From: Basidiobolus meristosporus CBS 931.73
Lineage: Eukaryota; Basidiobolomycota; Basidiobolomycetes; Basidiobolales; Basidiobolaceae
Direction: 5' to 3'
DNA length: 64,000 bases
Assembly (NCBI GenBank): GCA_002104905.1
Contig: MCFE01000299.1
Location: 36,556 to 100,555 of the forward strand
Under the pieces are notes generated by a model, which saw only the letters and a list, made by a program, of their open reading frames with translations, was not told the origin of the DNA and did not search any database. Shown piece by piece: positions 11,534 to 22,800 of this stretch (position 1 is its first letter; every line of letters begins with the position of its first letter). The position numbers and the translations under genes are program-made.

Positions 11534-12476
11534 GTTGACCTTGAATAAGCCGAATGTATAGGATATTTAGAGAATAATCACTCTTCTGCGAAGCCATCAA
11601 ACAGTGTTAAATATCTTTTTGGCCAATTACACGGGAACACCTAATCTGACGAAGCTATTCTATTTTGAAGATCAAAGCTGACATATTGACGAATGGGTTG
11701 ATCCAGACATCATTCACGACAGGAATTTCACATTCATCTACTTGCTGATGTCCCCATTACTGATTAATCAATAATGATATACGGCAGCCCAATGTTAGGA
11801 ACAGAAAAAATCCATTTCGATATCCTTCAATCACTCCAACCAGTATCACCCAGTGTTTCCCCTGAATCATTACCAAACTCCAGTCTCGAGAAACATCCAT
11901 CAATGCCTCTTAATGGAGTATATGATCTACGATTCGATCGTGGGCTCTTGAAGCGACCGAACTCCAATCTTGCAACATAGAAACGGCCCAAGGGTTTATC
12001 GGAGTGTAACCATGTATGTGTAACCAAGGCCTCCCCCTTCATTAGCAGGGGGCCAGGGCGCTACGTTTCCTAGGCAAGGGTAGCCAGCCAGGTCTTCGAG
12101 ATCGTTTGCCAAGAAGGTGATGCGTGCTCAAAGTTTGAGTGATGCTTCTTTGCTTACAAGAACCAACCATCGTTGTCGAATCAGCCGTCGGTGCCGGAGT
12201 GCGTCCGTTCTTTGACACTTGTTGACGTTGACCGGCGCCACAAATCCGATTTCTCGAATCTAGCACCCTGACGCTGCTTAATCTGTTGGCTGCAGTGGAT
12301 AGTGGTCATACATATGAGATGTTTCAGAGCTTCGTTTATTTAATCTGCCGGTTCTTGCAGATGGTGACTGCACTTTAAGATAAATGGTAATACATAATGG
12401 TGCTGGTGCTGGTGCTTAGGAATCTCGCTTGCTAAAAATCAGATCGATACTCGGATAGCATGACCTCTGGATCCGG
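11534..12476. other. Intergenic, UBC7 upstream region
   Basis: This should hold the UBC7 promoter and the 3' end of the secreted repeat protein gene. I see no gene, repeat or RNA signal in it. Confidence 0.45.
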
Positions 12477-14012
12477 TTAATCTAAAGATCCAAACAACGT
12501 TCTATTTACACAGATAGGGCCATGCTCCAGTTCCAGAATGACACAGTCTTCAGGGGGAAACGCTGGTCCAGCAGTGTTTCTTTCATGATCATCATGATGG
12601 TTGGAGTTCACATTACTGGTTCGTTCGTCAGAGTCAGCTCCTGGGCCTCGGGATTCGTTGGCGAACCCATTCAAGCGCTGCTCCTCTCTATCATCGTTAT
12701 TCCAAGAGCCAGGGCCGCCTTGAGGGGATTGAAAATCTGGTTGACGGATATTGGGGAACTCTTCTGGCTGAGGTTGGGGGTTGGGCTGCTCTGTTTGCGG
12801 TCTGAAATTATCCGAGCGTCCATGGAAGTTGGGTGGATTATTCTGCTCAGTTTGTGGTCTGAAGTCTGAACCATCTTGATTTATCGGAAGCCTGAAGTCA
12901 TTGGGGCCTGATGGCTCTGTTTGGGGCCTGAATTCATCTGGATTAGGCTGCTGTGCTTGTGGCCTAAAGCTGTCTGAGTCGGGCCGCTCTATTCGTGGCC
13001 TTAGGTCACTCGGGTTTGGTTGCTCTACTTGAGGCCTGAAACCGTTAGAATTAGGCTGCTGTGCCTGTGGCCCAAAATTATCCGAGTCGGGTCGCTCCAT
13101 TTGCGGTCTAAAGTCATTCGGGTTCGGTTGCTCTGGTGGAAGTCTGAAGTCATTAGGATTAGGCTGCTGTGCTTGTGGCCTAAAGTTCTCCGGGTCGGGT
13201 CTTTCTACTAGTGGTCTAAAACTATCGGGGCTTGGCTGTTCTATTTGAGGTCTAAAATCATTTGGATTAGGCTGTTGTGCCTGTGGCCTGAAGTTATCCA
13301 AGTCGGATTGCTCCGTTTGTGGCCTGAAGTTATTTGGGTTCGACTGTCCTGTTTGCGAGTTGAAGCCATTCAAGTTAGGTTGCTCTGTTTGAGGCCTAAA
13401 ATCATCCTGGCTGGGTTGCACTGGTTGAGCTCTAAAGGTATTTGGGTTAGGTTGTTCAGGTTGGGGTCTAAAGCCATCAGGGTTGGTCTCTACATTGGGC
13501 CTGAAGACATTAGGATTAGGTTGTTCTGCCTGCGGTCTGAACTCGTTTGAATTATGCTGTTCTGCTTGATGCTCAAAATCAAAAGGATCGTGCTCCGGTT
13601 GAGGTCTTGACCCACGGCTATTTTCCTGATCCATATCATCGAAAAAGATGTTTCTGCCGTGTCTGGGTGGTTCTGGATTTTCAAAGCCATCCCGTCTTGA
13701 ATCCTCCACAGGAGGCCTATTCGCAAAATCACTTCTTCCGGGAAACGATCTTTCGGAATCCTCTGGACCATCGACCTGTCGTGAATGTCTGAAATCCTCG
13801 TCTAAAGGTCGTCGGTTGACGAATGAGGGACGAAACCTGCCAGCAGGGTTTGCTTCATCTTCAAATGGTCTTCTCCTAAATCGGTTAGGTATCCAGCCGT
13901 CGTCATTCGGGTTTGGCCTTCGAGGCCAACGATCATGAGAAAACGATTCCTGCCCGTTGATAGACAGGCTATGAAGAAGGACTACTAGAAGAGGAAGACC
14001 AAGAGATTTCAT
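12477..14012 (-). CDS. Secreted low-complexity protein with tandem QPNPNDFRPQ-type repeats
   Basis: Single exon, 511 residues, starting at the ATG at 14012. Residues 1-20 form a signal peptide (MKSLGLPLLVVLLHSLSING). There is no internal hydrophobic segment, so the product should be exported. Residues about 145-415 are roughly twenty imperfect repeats of about 14 residues built around QPNPNDFRPQ, in which N/D/S, the residue before EQ or QQ, and the FRP core vary. The repeats are degenerate at the DNA level, so the array is old or codon-diversified. The tail is acidic, Asn- and His-rich, and ends with a compact segment carrying the only two cysteines (EDCVILELEHGPICV), which could form one disulphide. 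The composition (Pro, Asn, Gln, Phe, Arg) predicts disorder. A cell-wall, adhesive or effector-like role is possible but unproven; I know of no named family. A good TATA box lies 45 bases upstream. Confidence 0.8.
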   Translation of the reverse strand: MKSLGLPLLVVLLHSLSINGQESFSHDRWPRRPNPNDDGWIPNRFRRRPFEDEANPAGRFRPSFVNRRPLDEDFRHSRQVDGPEDSERSFPGRSDFANRPPVEDSRRDGFENPEPPRHGRNIFFDDMDQENSRGSRPQPEHDPFDFEHQAEQHNSNEFRPQAEQPNPNVFRPNVETNPDGFRPQPEQPNPNTFRAQPVQPSQDDFRPQTEQPNLNGFNSQTGQSNPNNFRPQTEQSDLDNFRPQAQQPNPNDFRPQIEQPSPDSFRPLVERPDPENFRPQAQQPNPNDFRLPPEQPNPNDFRPQMERPDSDNFGPQAQQPNSNGFRPQVEQPNPSDLRPRIERPDSDSFRPQAQQPNPDEFRPQTEPSGPNDFRLPINQDGSDFRPQTEQNNPPNFHGRSDNFRPQTEQPNPQPQPEEFPNIRQPDFQSPQGGPGSWNNDDREEQRLNGFANESRGPGADSDERTSNVNSNHHDDHERNTAGPAFPPEDCVILELEHGPICVNRTLFGSLD

Positions 14013-14056
14013 CGCTATGGAGGAAGTTTGTTTTGATGGATCATTGGCCCTGTGGG

Positions 14057-14065
14057 GCTTATATA
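14057..14065 (-). promoter_or_regulatory. TATA box of the secreted repeat protein gene
   Basis: On the minus strand the sequence reads TATATAAGC and lies about 45 bases before the ATG at 14012, so the mRNA leader must be very short. Confidence 0.6.
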
Positions 14066-16180
14066 CAGTGGTAAATATCTACGACTACAGCTAATGCTCA
14101 CCGGACATATACAGAAAATGCTTTATTTATGCGTGAATTCATTTTATTTCAAAGGAAAGTAATCATTGTAGTCATGTCTTCTCTGCATAGAAGCAACTCT
14201 CGGAGATAGAGCTGTAAGGTATGTAATAGATACATATAAAACTTGACTAGTGGTATGCATGGTGGATTACACGCTTTGGGCGGGGAACGCTGAGCCGAAT
14301 TCCACCAGTAGTATGTAGTCGGAAAATAGCCTATTTTGAGGATCATATTTGTGTTCTCCAATATAGTCATAGCATCAAGGATGAGTGTGAATTTGGATGA
14401 CTGTATGTATGTGTTAGCAGTTGTGGCCCATTCATGTTGCACCGCCAGTAACATTGATTTGCCTGGCGATCTATCCCAGATCTCTTCAATATACTCATGT
14501 TTCCGTCCAGCCACCCACGCTTGTGCGTCCATCCCCCAGGACCATCACACCTGCGAGTCAAACGATTCGAAGGTAAATTATTGGTTCCAAATTTGTACAA
14601 ATGGGTAAGCTCAAAATTAATTTAGAACATGGAATGAAAGTTCAGATCTCAAGCCTTGAAGTCAACAGCCTGTTACATAGAGCATCCACACATATATCAG
14701 TGGTTCACCGCTAGCAGAGCTATTTAAATGGCGGTTTGTACACCACACAAGACCTTGACCGCTATGCTACTGTCAAACCTTGCCCCTCTGTGGCAGACTC
14801 GGTATTGATTAATATAATAACCGGAAAGTATAATAAGGATATTGCACAAACAACGATTCACCTGTATCAGTGCTGACTTCATACATCGGGATCTTCAGTT
14901 GAAGATATCTTTTCAATCTGCTTCATGGTTATCACGCTGGTCATTTGAATGGCAGGATAAAACGTATAAGGATCATTTTTGAGAATACCAATGGCCAAGT
15001 CCTTACATCCAAATTGTCGCAACAGTGGTACAGATGTGGTGCTACGATATGGCACTTCAATCTTTCAAGCCTCAATTTATCCTGGAAGATAGGCAGCATA
15101 TGCATACAAATAGAAAGCGATTCGGTACGTGGATAGATGAAGAATGCAGGGGGTAATATTTGAATATCTGGTTCTTGTTTTGACGAAAACCAATTGGTGA
15201 GGATTCCTAACGAGAATTGTCAATTAACTAATAAGGGATTGGTAGACGTCATTGGTTAAATGTGGAAGGCATTACTCATTGTATGCGAGTCCTAAACATG
15301 GATTGTTCACCGGGCCTTACGGTCAAGTGTTGAGGCCTATCCAAATCCTATGAGCAATCCTACAGGATCAAGTTCAACCTGACCTACAGAATTCTATACG
15401 ATTCACCCAGAGATCTATCATCTTCAGTACCCCAAGATCAGTGTATATATATGTATCCGAATCCAGTCTCCGTAAAATACATTGAAAAACGGGCTGGCAC
15501 TGTATTTGTGTTTTAGCAGCGAGATATATATAAAACAAAGTCCTGCTCCTGTGGCAAAGTAGGCCGTTGCTGAAATTACAGAAACTCAATTCATTTGCAA
15601 ATCAGCCCTCTCTTCGAATCATAATTGTCGGTCTTAAATAATGGGGATCCCATATCCCCATTCAGCGAATCCATGGATACTCCTCACAGATAATCCTGAT
15701 CAGCAAGCCGCTGTAGCATTTGATATTGATCCGACACATCAATTAGTTTCATCTTTTTGTCCGTTGTTTCGTTCAGTAATGATTTCATATATACTGAGAA
15801 GAAATGTAGGACAGGTGCTGGATAGTTGAATGTGATCACGGGTATTTTTATTAAACGTAGTCGCAAAATTACCCAACATCCCCTGACAGGTTACTTTCTG
15901 AAATCACAGATAACACTCAATTTCTCACTTTCTCGAAGGCTTATGGCTATTTGATTTTAGTCGTGTTTCCCGCGTTGTTTTTCTCGTCTGCACGATTGGT
16001 AATATACAGCTCTTTCCAAGGAAGACGGCTCTATTAAGTCACTCTTTTTATCCGACATTGATTCGCACGCTTCCTCTACCTGTATGTTGCTAAGCTATTA
16101 CTCCTGCGTCGTATGAGAGTAATGCTAAACCCCCCATTTTCAACCATTCTAGCTGTAACTTTACTATCCTGCCTACCCAA
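14066..16180. other. Long intergenic stretch, no supported gene
   Basis: A minus-strand ATG frame of 127 codons (14149-14532) is the longest reading frame. It has no recognisable motif or splice partner, and I leave it uncalled. The last few hundred bases should contain the promoter of the SAM-HMG gene. Confidence 0.4.
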
Positions 16181-17588
16181 ATGGAGGTCAGAGAATTTCT
16201 GAGGAAGTGTAAACTGGAGCAATATGCAGACACCTTTATCTCTGAAGGTTTCGATCAGCTAAAATCGGTAAGTTCTTGATAATGGGGCGGCTGGCCTTAG
16301 CTTTTAATCTTTCTTACGATGGGCAATCTAGCTTCTAGAAATAACTGAAAGTGATCTGGCTGCAATGGATGTCAAACGAGGTCATCGTAGGGTAAGATTT
16401 CAATCATATTTGCTCTACGTCTACCGTGGACTCATCTGACTTTGACAATCCAGTTATTACAACGTGAAATAGCCAGTATCAGAGGGATACCTACCACACA
16501 CCCAATCGGTGTTCCACTGGTGCCTCCGGAGGGGGCATTTATATCGCTGAACGATCCTGGTAATGTTCCCATATTAGCTGCTATGGAGATAGCCTCTATC
16601 TAGCTTCAATTTTTTCCAAGTTTGAGCTAACTGTTGGCCTTTGTATTGTCTCTACTACATCTTGGACACTTTGTCACTCTCAAACAGGTATGTCGATACC
16701 CATGCATCAGCTCTCTCCGGCCTCTGGTGAGTTGAGTGGGGATGCCAATGGGAACAAGCGAAAATACAGGAGACATCCTAAACCAGATAAGAATGCACCA
16801 GAAAAGCCACCTTCTGCGTACGTGATGTTCTCCAACAAAGTCAGGAACGAACTTAAGGATCAGAATATGACGTTTACGGAAATCGCAAAAATCGTGGGTG
16901 ATCGATGGAAGTCGATTAGTCCGGAAGAAAAAGACGAAGTGGAACGCAGTGCAGCAAAGGAGAAAGAGGAGTACTATCAAATACTAAACGCATACAAAGA
17001 AACCGAGGAATATAGGGTACTAATTCATTCTTCGCACTCTCATTATTCCATCCCATTACTCAACCAGGTCCCGATTTTATTTCAGGAATACCAAAGGTAT
17101 CTGGAAGAGTTTAGAAAGAAATCAGGGAGTTGTGGTAAGGATTGTCATTTATCATAAATTACGTAGAACCCTACTTTCTAAATATTGGTAATGATGTATC
17201 TTTAGTCCGACCTGTGGGTAGACCTAGGAAACATCCCAAGATAGAAGACAGCCCAGAAAACTCCACAACAACCCAACATCCTTCTGGCATTGCTAACGTT
17301 GTTGGGGTTTCTCATATTCCGCATGTCACAGAAGTCTCGGGTGTGGGCCATGAACAAGCAATACAGAGTACTGCTACCCCACAGAACCTCCAGAATGTGC
17401 CAAACGTGCAAGATCTGCGTAGCATCCAGGCAGCTGAGACAGTGCATAACATGCAAGATATCCCACACGTTCAGAATGACGACAAACACCCAGCAGCAAA
17501 CCACAACAACAACCATGAACAAGATATCAGCCTTGAGTTCGTGGTCAGTCAGACAGGCCAAACTTTGTCCCCATCTGGGTTTTTCTAA
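16181..17588 (+). CDS. SAM-domain plus HMG-box nuclear protein with AT-hook
   Basis: Six exons: 16181-16267, 16332-16391, 16454-16559, 16688-17016, 17086-17134, 17206-17588; 338 codons, 337 residues, all junctions in frame. Residues 1-65 form a SAM domain (EFLRKCKLEQYADTFISEGF, then LLEITESDLAAMDV and a basic end), a protein-protein interaction or polymerising module. Residues about 110-185 form an HMG box (APEKPPSAYVMFSNKVRNEL, then IAKIVGDRWKSISPEEKDE), which bends DNA. A coiled segment follows, then RPVGRPRKHPK at about 212-222, an AT-hook for the minor groove of AT-rich DNA. The tail is rich in His, Asn, Gln and Val. The product is thus a likely chromatin or transcription regulator acting in the nucleus. 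It is not a mating-type HMG protein on this evidence, because those lack a SAM domain and the expected neighbours are absent. Confidence 0.88.
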
Positions 17589-18352
17589 CAGCTCTCTCAT
17601 TAGCCATATCCATATATGTTATTTTAGCAGCTTTTCCAAGCAACAGTTCTTCGGGAGGAACTCTGACTTGAAAGCACGCCCCAACTCCTTTCTAAAGGAG
17701 TACCGATCTATCACTATCTCAATTTGTTGATGAAAAGGAGCCACCAACCTGCAAAAGATGCAACATCATGCATGGGCCAGCAGATGTAAAATTTCTATTT
17801 ATTTTTTGATCTTCAAGTTTATAGATCTCACCACCCTTTTCATTGGACTTTGATTGCTTCAATTCTTCTATACTTTTCATTCCACAATTATGAACTTATT
17901 CTCCTTGTTATCTCCACATCGGTACTTTCTTTCCGAACCAATTCCTACTTTTCATTCCAGCTGAAACTGAATGGTACGAGCATCAGTTAGTTGTAAATAA
18001 ATTTTTTTTGGGTTAGAAGAGTGCGACATTATGACACGGGGGGCCTCGTGAGTGATTCTCGACAGGCCCATGCAAAGGTTGCATTGTATGGTTTCGAAAT
18101 CCAATTACTTTGATCTGGACAGGTGGAGTTGGTACGAATCAGCCAGCGATCATCAAGTTGCATGGGGTATTAATCAAGATTTATTTACATGGCTTCAATG
18201 TTATTGTCAGCACACTTGCTCATGCATCGGGGGACCGATGTAACAAAGTAATAAAAACATGCCAACGAATCGGCTATCAATGGATGGCAGATGCGAGATG
18301 AGGGAGATGAAATAAACAGCAAAATTTGAGCGTGCGGTCGGTGTGATATCCG
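17589..18352. other. Intergenic between convergent genes
   Basis: The region lies between the 3' ends of the SAM-HMG gene and the permease gene. It is rich in T and C after 17760. No gene is supported. Confidence 0.5.
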
Positions 18353-19876
18353 TTAGATGTTGGCCCTGGAGAAGTTGCATTCCAACAACGGGACCACCTT
18401 GGTCTTCTTCACCACCTTGTAGCCGACATAGAGGATGATGAATATAAAGATGCCAAGGTACGCTGCCACAATTCCACTCCAGTCGATGGGGTTGGATGAG
18501 AATCCAGTGTAGCCCTGGCCCAGCATAACAACCACGCATAGAGCCAACGCAAAGATGGGCCCGAAAGGATACCATTTGGCCTGGTACGGTAGTTTGCTAA
18601 TGTCATGCCCCTGGGCGATGTACGCCTTTCGGAAGCGATAATGGGAGACTGCGATCCCGAGCCAAGCGATAAACCCAGTAATGCTGGAGGCGTTGAGTAG
18701 CCAAGTGTATACAACTTTGTTGCCGAATAGGGAGGTAAGGAAGGAAAGGCAGGCGATCAGTGCGGTGAAAGCGAGTGCATAGATTGGGATGCCATTCGAG
18801 TTCACTTTGCGAAAGATTCTAGGGGCTTTCCCCTCGTTCGCCAGCATCCACAGTGTTCTACTTGCTCCGTACATTCCAGAGTTTCCCGCTGAGAGGACAG
18901 TGATCAGGATAATGGCGTTCATCACGTGTTTAGAAGCCTCGAAGCCGGAACGTTCAAATCCAAGGGTAAATGGGCTGGTGGTGACATCACTGCCGTTAAG
19001 CGCAGGATCGGTGTATGGAATAAGCATCGAGATGACGAATATCGCGCAAATGTAAAACAAGAGAATACGCCAAAAGACTTGCTTCACTGCTTTAGGCACA
19101 TCTTTCTCTGGGTTCGCTGACTCTCCCGCGGCTACGCCGACCATCTCCGTTCCTTGGAATGAAAATCCGGCTGCCAAGAAAACACTCAGCACTCCGAGGA
19201 ATCCATTTACGAAAGGCGCCTCTCCGATGGTGAAGTTGGAGACCCCGTAAACCTTTCCGCCCAGGACGCCGGCAGATACGAAGATGCCGACAATAACGAA
19301 CACGATGACGGTCACCACCTTGATGAGTGCGAACCAGAACTCGGCCTCACCGTATCCTTTGACCGAGAGCGCATTGAACCCAACTATAAGAACAAGGAGT
19401 AGAAATGACCAGACGATCCCTGGGCACTTGTCAGTGCTCACCCATAGCTGCATGATGCCTTCTCCTGCTGCAAGCTCCGTAGCAACGGTGATGGACCAAC
19501 TAAGCCAGTAGTTCCATCCCAGAGCAAAGCCGAATGCAGGATCCACGAAACGCGAACCATAGGTGTTAAAAGACCCCGAAACGGGCATGAAAGCCGCCAT
19601 CTCACCAAGACTTGTCATTAGAAAGAACACCATGACACCAATTAGAGCATAGGAAAGAAGGGCGCCACCAGGACCACCTTGAGAAATTGATTGACCACTG
19701 GCAATGAATAGCCCAGTACCGATGGTACCACCAATGGCAATCATAGAAAGATGGCGGGTTTTGAGAGTTCGATTGAGCTGTTCTTCGCTATTGTGTATTT
19801 GCACCACGGGGCCTTTGGTGTGCTCGTCGTGCGGCTTCTCAAAGCCCTCCATGCTGATGGATTCGGTGTACACCAT
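18353..19876 (-). CDS. Amino acid permease, APC superfamily (fungal YAT/GAP type)
   Basis: Single exon, 507 residues from the ATG at 19876. The frame stays open further upstream to 19936 without an earlier ATG, so 19876 is the first ATG; a second candidate is the Met eight codons later. It is a plasma-membrane proton symporter for amino acids with about 12 transmembrane helices. The hydrophilic N-terminal segment with several acidic residues and HTKGPV leads into LNRTLKTRHLSMIAIGGTIG and then TGLFIASG, the hallmark of TM1 in this family. AAFMPVSGSFNTYGSRFVDP, GTEMVGVAAGESANPEKDVP and the SAGNSGMYGASRTLW stretch of TM8 are further family signatures. The overall look is closest to lysine or general permeases, but substrate cannot be read from sequence. 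The gene is intronless, unlike its neighbours, and its codon use appears more GC-rich, which fits high expression or a different history. Confidence 0.92.
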   Translation of the reverse strand: MVYTESISMEGFEKPHDEHTKGPVVQIHNSEEQLNRTLKTRHLSMIAIGGTIGTGLFIASGQSISQGGPGGALLSYALIGVMVFFLMTSLGEMAAFMPVSGSFNTYGSRFVDPAFGFALGWNYWLSWSITVATELAAGEGIMQLWVSTDKCPGIVWSFLLLVLIVGFNALSVKGYGEAEFWFALIKVVTVIVFVIVGIFVSAGVLGGKVYGVSNFTIGEAPFVNGFLGVLSVFLAAGFSFQGTEMVGVAAGESANPEKDVPKAVKQVFWRILLFYICAIFVISMLIPYTDPALNGSDVTTSPFTLGFERSGFEASKHVMNAIILITVLSAGNSGMYGASRTLWMLANEGKAPRIFRKVNSNGIPIYALAFTALIACLSFLTSLFGNKVVYTWLLNASSITGFIAWLGIAVSHYRFRKAYIAQGHDISKLPYQAKWYPFGPIFALALCVVVMLGQGYTGFSSNPIDWSGIVAAYLGIFIFIILYVGYKVVKKTKVVPLLECNFSRANI

Positions 19877-22800
19877 TACCAAAAACTGATCGGAAAGGGT
19901 ATTTAGGACTGAAGGATATTTCACCCGAAGAGGCAAATAGGAATAAGCCTGAGCAAATTAGAAATAAGAAACCTGGGGTACCGGCATGCTGATATTTATA
20001 ACGAATTCGTGAGAATCAAAAACACTGCTGATGCAGTGATTACTTATCAATCACCAAGATACAGCGTGACCAGATACCAAGGTACCTGCGCTATATCATG
20101 AGCATCCGTCCTACAATGGATCATCGCCATAGCTTAGAAGCCTCCATTACTATTTGCATGCTGCTTTGACTATCCAGGTCTAGCCAATCACCCCGGCCGC
20201 TCCACCCGCTTCATGGCTATCTCAACAATCGGATGTTTTTCAAGGGAGTTCGCGGCTGTTTCGAGCAATCTACAAGCCTACCATATGAGATGTCAGATAC
20301 GAGCAACCCATCCAATCGGAAGGGCGGGCAGGCATGAAACAAAAGAGAATATGCCGTGTATTGTACGTACTTAAAACATTCTCTAAATGAATTTGCCAAT
20401 TATGTAGATTATACTCTCAAATTGATCGGATGATGGCTAAGCTGTATATGGAAATAGGGGTGATTGGGCCCACATCTACCACCCAGGCTGCATGGTCATG
20501 GGATGCCTGAAACGGAACCCCATACCGAGAATCGCCTGTGGATTGGGCCGTCAGATACTTGGCTGTGTAGCACTAGTGAGCCAGGACTAGAGGACCAGGT
20601 AGTGTGAATACACTCTGGGTTGAGAAAAATTGCGACACTTGGCACGATCGATGGCCACTTGTAGCAGAAGGCTGTTATTCGCTGCCCTGGTCTTTACAGC
20701 ATGTGACATAGGGATTGCTCCTATCTGGGATACCGATGGGCTGCCGGTATCGTGGAAACGTTCAGTTCCAGCCAATGCAGCGGGGTCATTTTCCAACGCC
20801 TCACGTGACGGCCAGGAGCGAGGGTGGTAGTTTGATTTGAAAAGGCATTTTCTGGAATCCATGGGGCATGTGAAGGGATGTTGATGTTTTGGTGATGTAC
20901 GACCATACTCCTGATTATTGGTAACATGCCAGTTTGTCCAATATGGTGCTGGGAATGGGAAGCCGATGCTGTCATGACTGGCAGCCGAGAATTCCCTCAA
21001 ATTGCTGATACCTTCGGGTTCAGAATAATACAGCAAGTGGGGGAAGCCACCACCATCATTGGAACAGAGCTGTCTTAGTCTTATCCCATCAGTTGGGTTG
21101 TTGCAGAGCCGTCTCATACACACAAGCTAGCCACGGACAACAGATTCAAGTTGATTGGTATGGCCATCTTACCATTGGCAGTGTTTGCTAAGCGCCCCCA
21201 AATATCAGACAAACCCAACAAAACCGTCATGTTGAGGCATGAGTGCGCTGCATCACCACAAGCGGTACCTTTTGGGATGCAGTCGGAAAAGCGAGGATTC
21301 CAAAGTGCCTATCTCAATCACCTAGTCTGTTTCTGTGCAATACCAGGCCTGTTGAAACAGTCGACTGTGTACGATATTGGTGGTAGCCAGATACCCACTA
21401 AGGCGACGCTTCTCTGTGGTTCACGAGAACATCTGTTGGGCGGAGTTGCAGATTATCGCATTGCAATTCAGCGATATGAAAGATGACTGAGCCCACTGGA
21501 CTTGCATCAATCTGAAATCCCCATTGGATCAGGTGGCTGCTGACACAATGCTGAAGCCAGACATTGATGCCGGTCATTTGAAAATCAATGCCGCCCATTC
21601 TTGTACTCAGTGGAATGCACCCCATTTGGGAACGTCGTGAATAGATAATTGACCGTCCACGGAGATTCGTCATATTCCGAGTATGGTTAGAGCGTTTGTC
21701 ACTCCACAAATCTGCCTTCAATGGGAATTCCAGTGGATGAATGAAGTCCGGATTCGTCTAGACGGTTGCATATTGTGGAAGGTCACAAGCGCAAAAACCT
21801 AACGCTGCTAACTAATGGTGTGCTCAGCGATTGCCCAATTCGATCCTGGTATTCTGGCTGATGGGACTACAAGATGATGTAAGTATGGTGATGAGGTTGA
21901 TGCTGAAAGTTCAGTGATAGGTTGTAATGGATGCTTCAGTATCGTAAGATGGACGTGGTTGGTTGTGTCTGCTGCATTGAAGAAGTTCTGGTGTGACACA
22001 GTGATATCGCTAAATCGGTCTCTGATTGACAAATTGGTGCAGAATGAACAAGCTCAGTTCCTTTCATGTGTCTCTAAACCAAGAATATGGAACACAACAG
22101 TGCCATACAGTCCGTGATAAATCTATTTGTGGTTGGCGCGCACACATGGTGGCGATAGAGGGCGAGAGATGAAGCGGTGGATGCTAGAATGGTGTTTGTT
22201 TGCGAACATACTGTCTTCCCAGTATAACCACCCTTTGTAATGGCTGACCTATAGACCAGAAGTGATTCATCCCTGAGTGGCACGGCGACGATAATGGAGG
22301 GGAAGCTACTGATGACAGAATATCGTATACATACAGTGGTGATGATTTGGTCTCAGTGAAGTTGTCAAGAGGTGTGTAACTTGAACCAGAAAAGGGAGGA
22401 CACAACATGAGGTACGCGGCGCCTACATCTCTCGAAAAGAATCATCTGTGCTCTCATTCAATTTTCACTCGGAAACTGGATTAAATGGAATCTTGGTCTG
22501 CTAGTGAGTCGAGATTTACACCATTTGGTCTCCAATACGAGGGGTTAAGGATTCAAGAGCGTGACTCAGTTTTCTGGTCTTTGCTCTTATGCGGTAGATC
22601 TCCGAGATCACTAATCCCCCTTGGTAGAATGATGAGGTATTGACAGTGCAACTCTATACCCTGGGAAGTTAGATCCGCCTATCTGTACCGACCACGGAGG
22701 CGGAGAGAACTTTCGAGGGCTTGCGTATGAGTGATAATGCTTTCCCACACCGAACGAGGAAAAGAGCCAGCTTGTCGTATTGGCCAGAGGGTGGGGGACC

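Noticed and set aside
12522-13938. Several plus-strand frames opposite the secreted repeat protein
   Set aside because: They are antisense shadows of the repeat array; the repetitive DNA keeps other frames open.
14149-14532. Minus-strand ATG frame of 127 codons
   Set aside because: No recognisable domain, no signal peptide and no introns linking it to other segments; kept only as a note.
16688-17016. Mating-type (sexM/sexP) HMG gene
   Set aside because: A SAM domain and AT-hook are present and the usual flanking genes of the sex locus are not seen.
20587-21123. Minus-strand frame of 178 codons
   Set aside because: Longest frame in the gap, but composition is not protein-like and there is no motif or promoter evidence.
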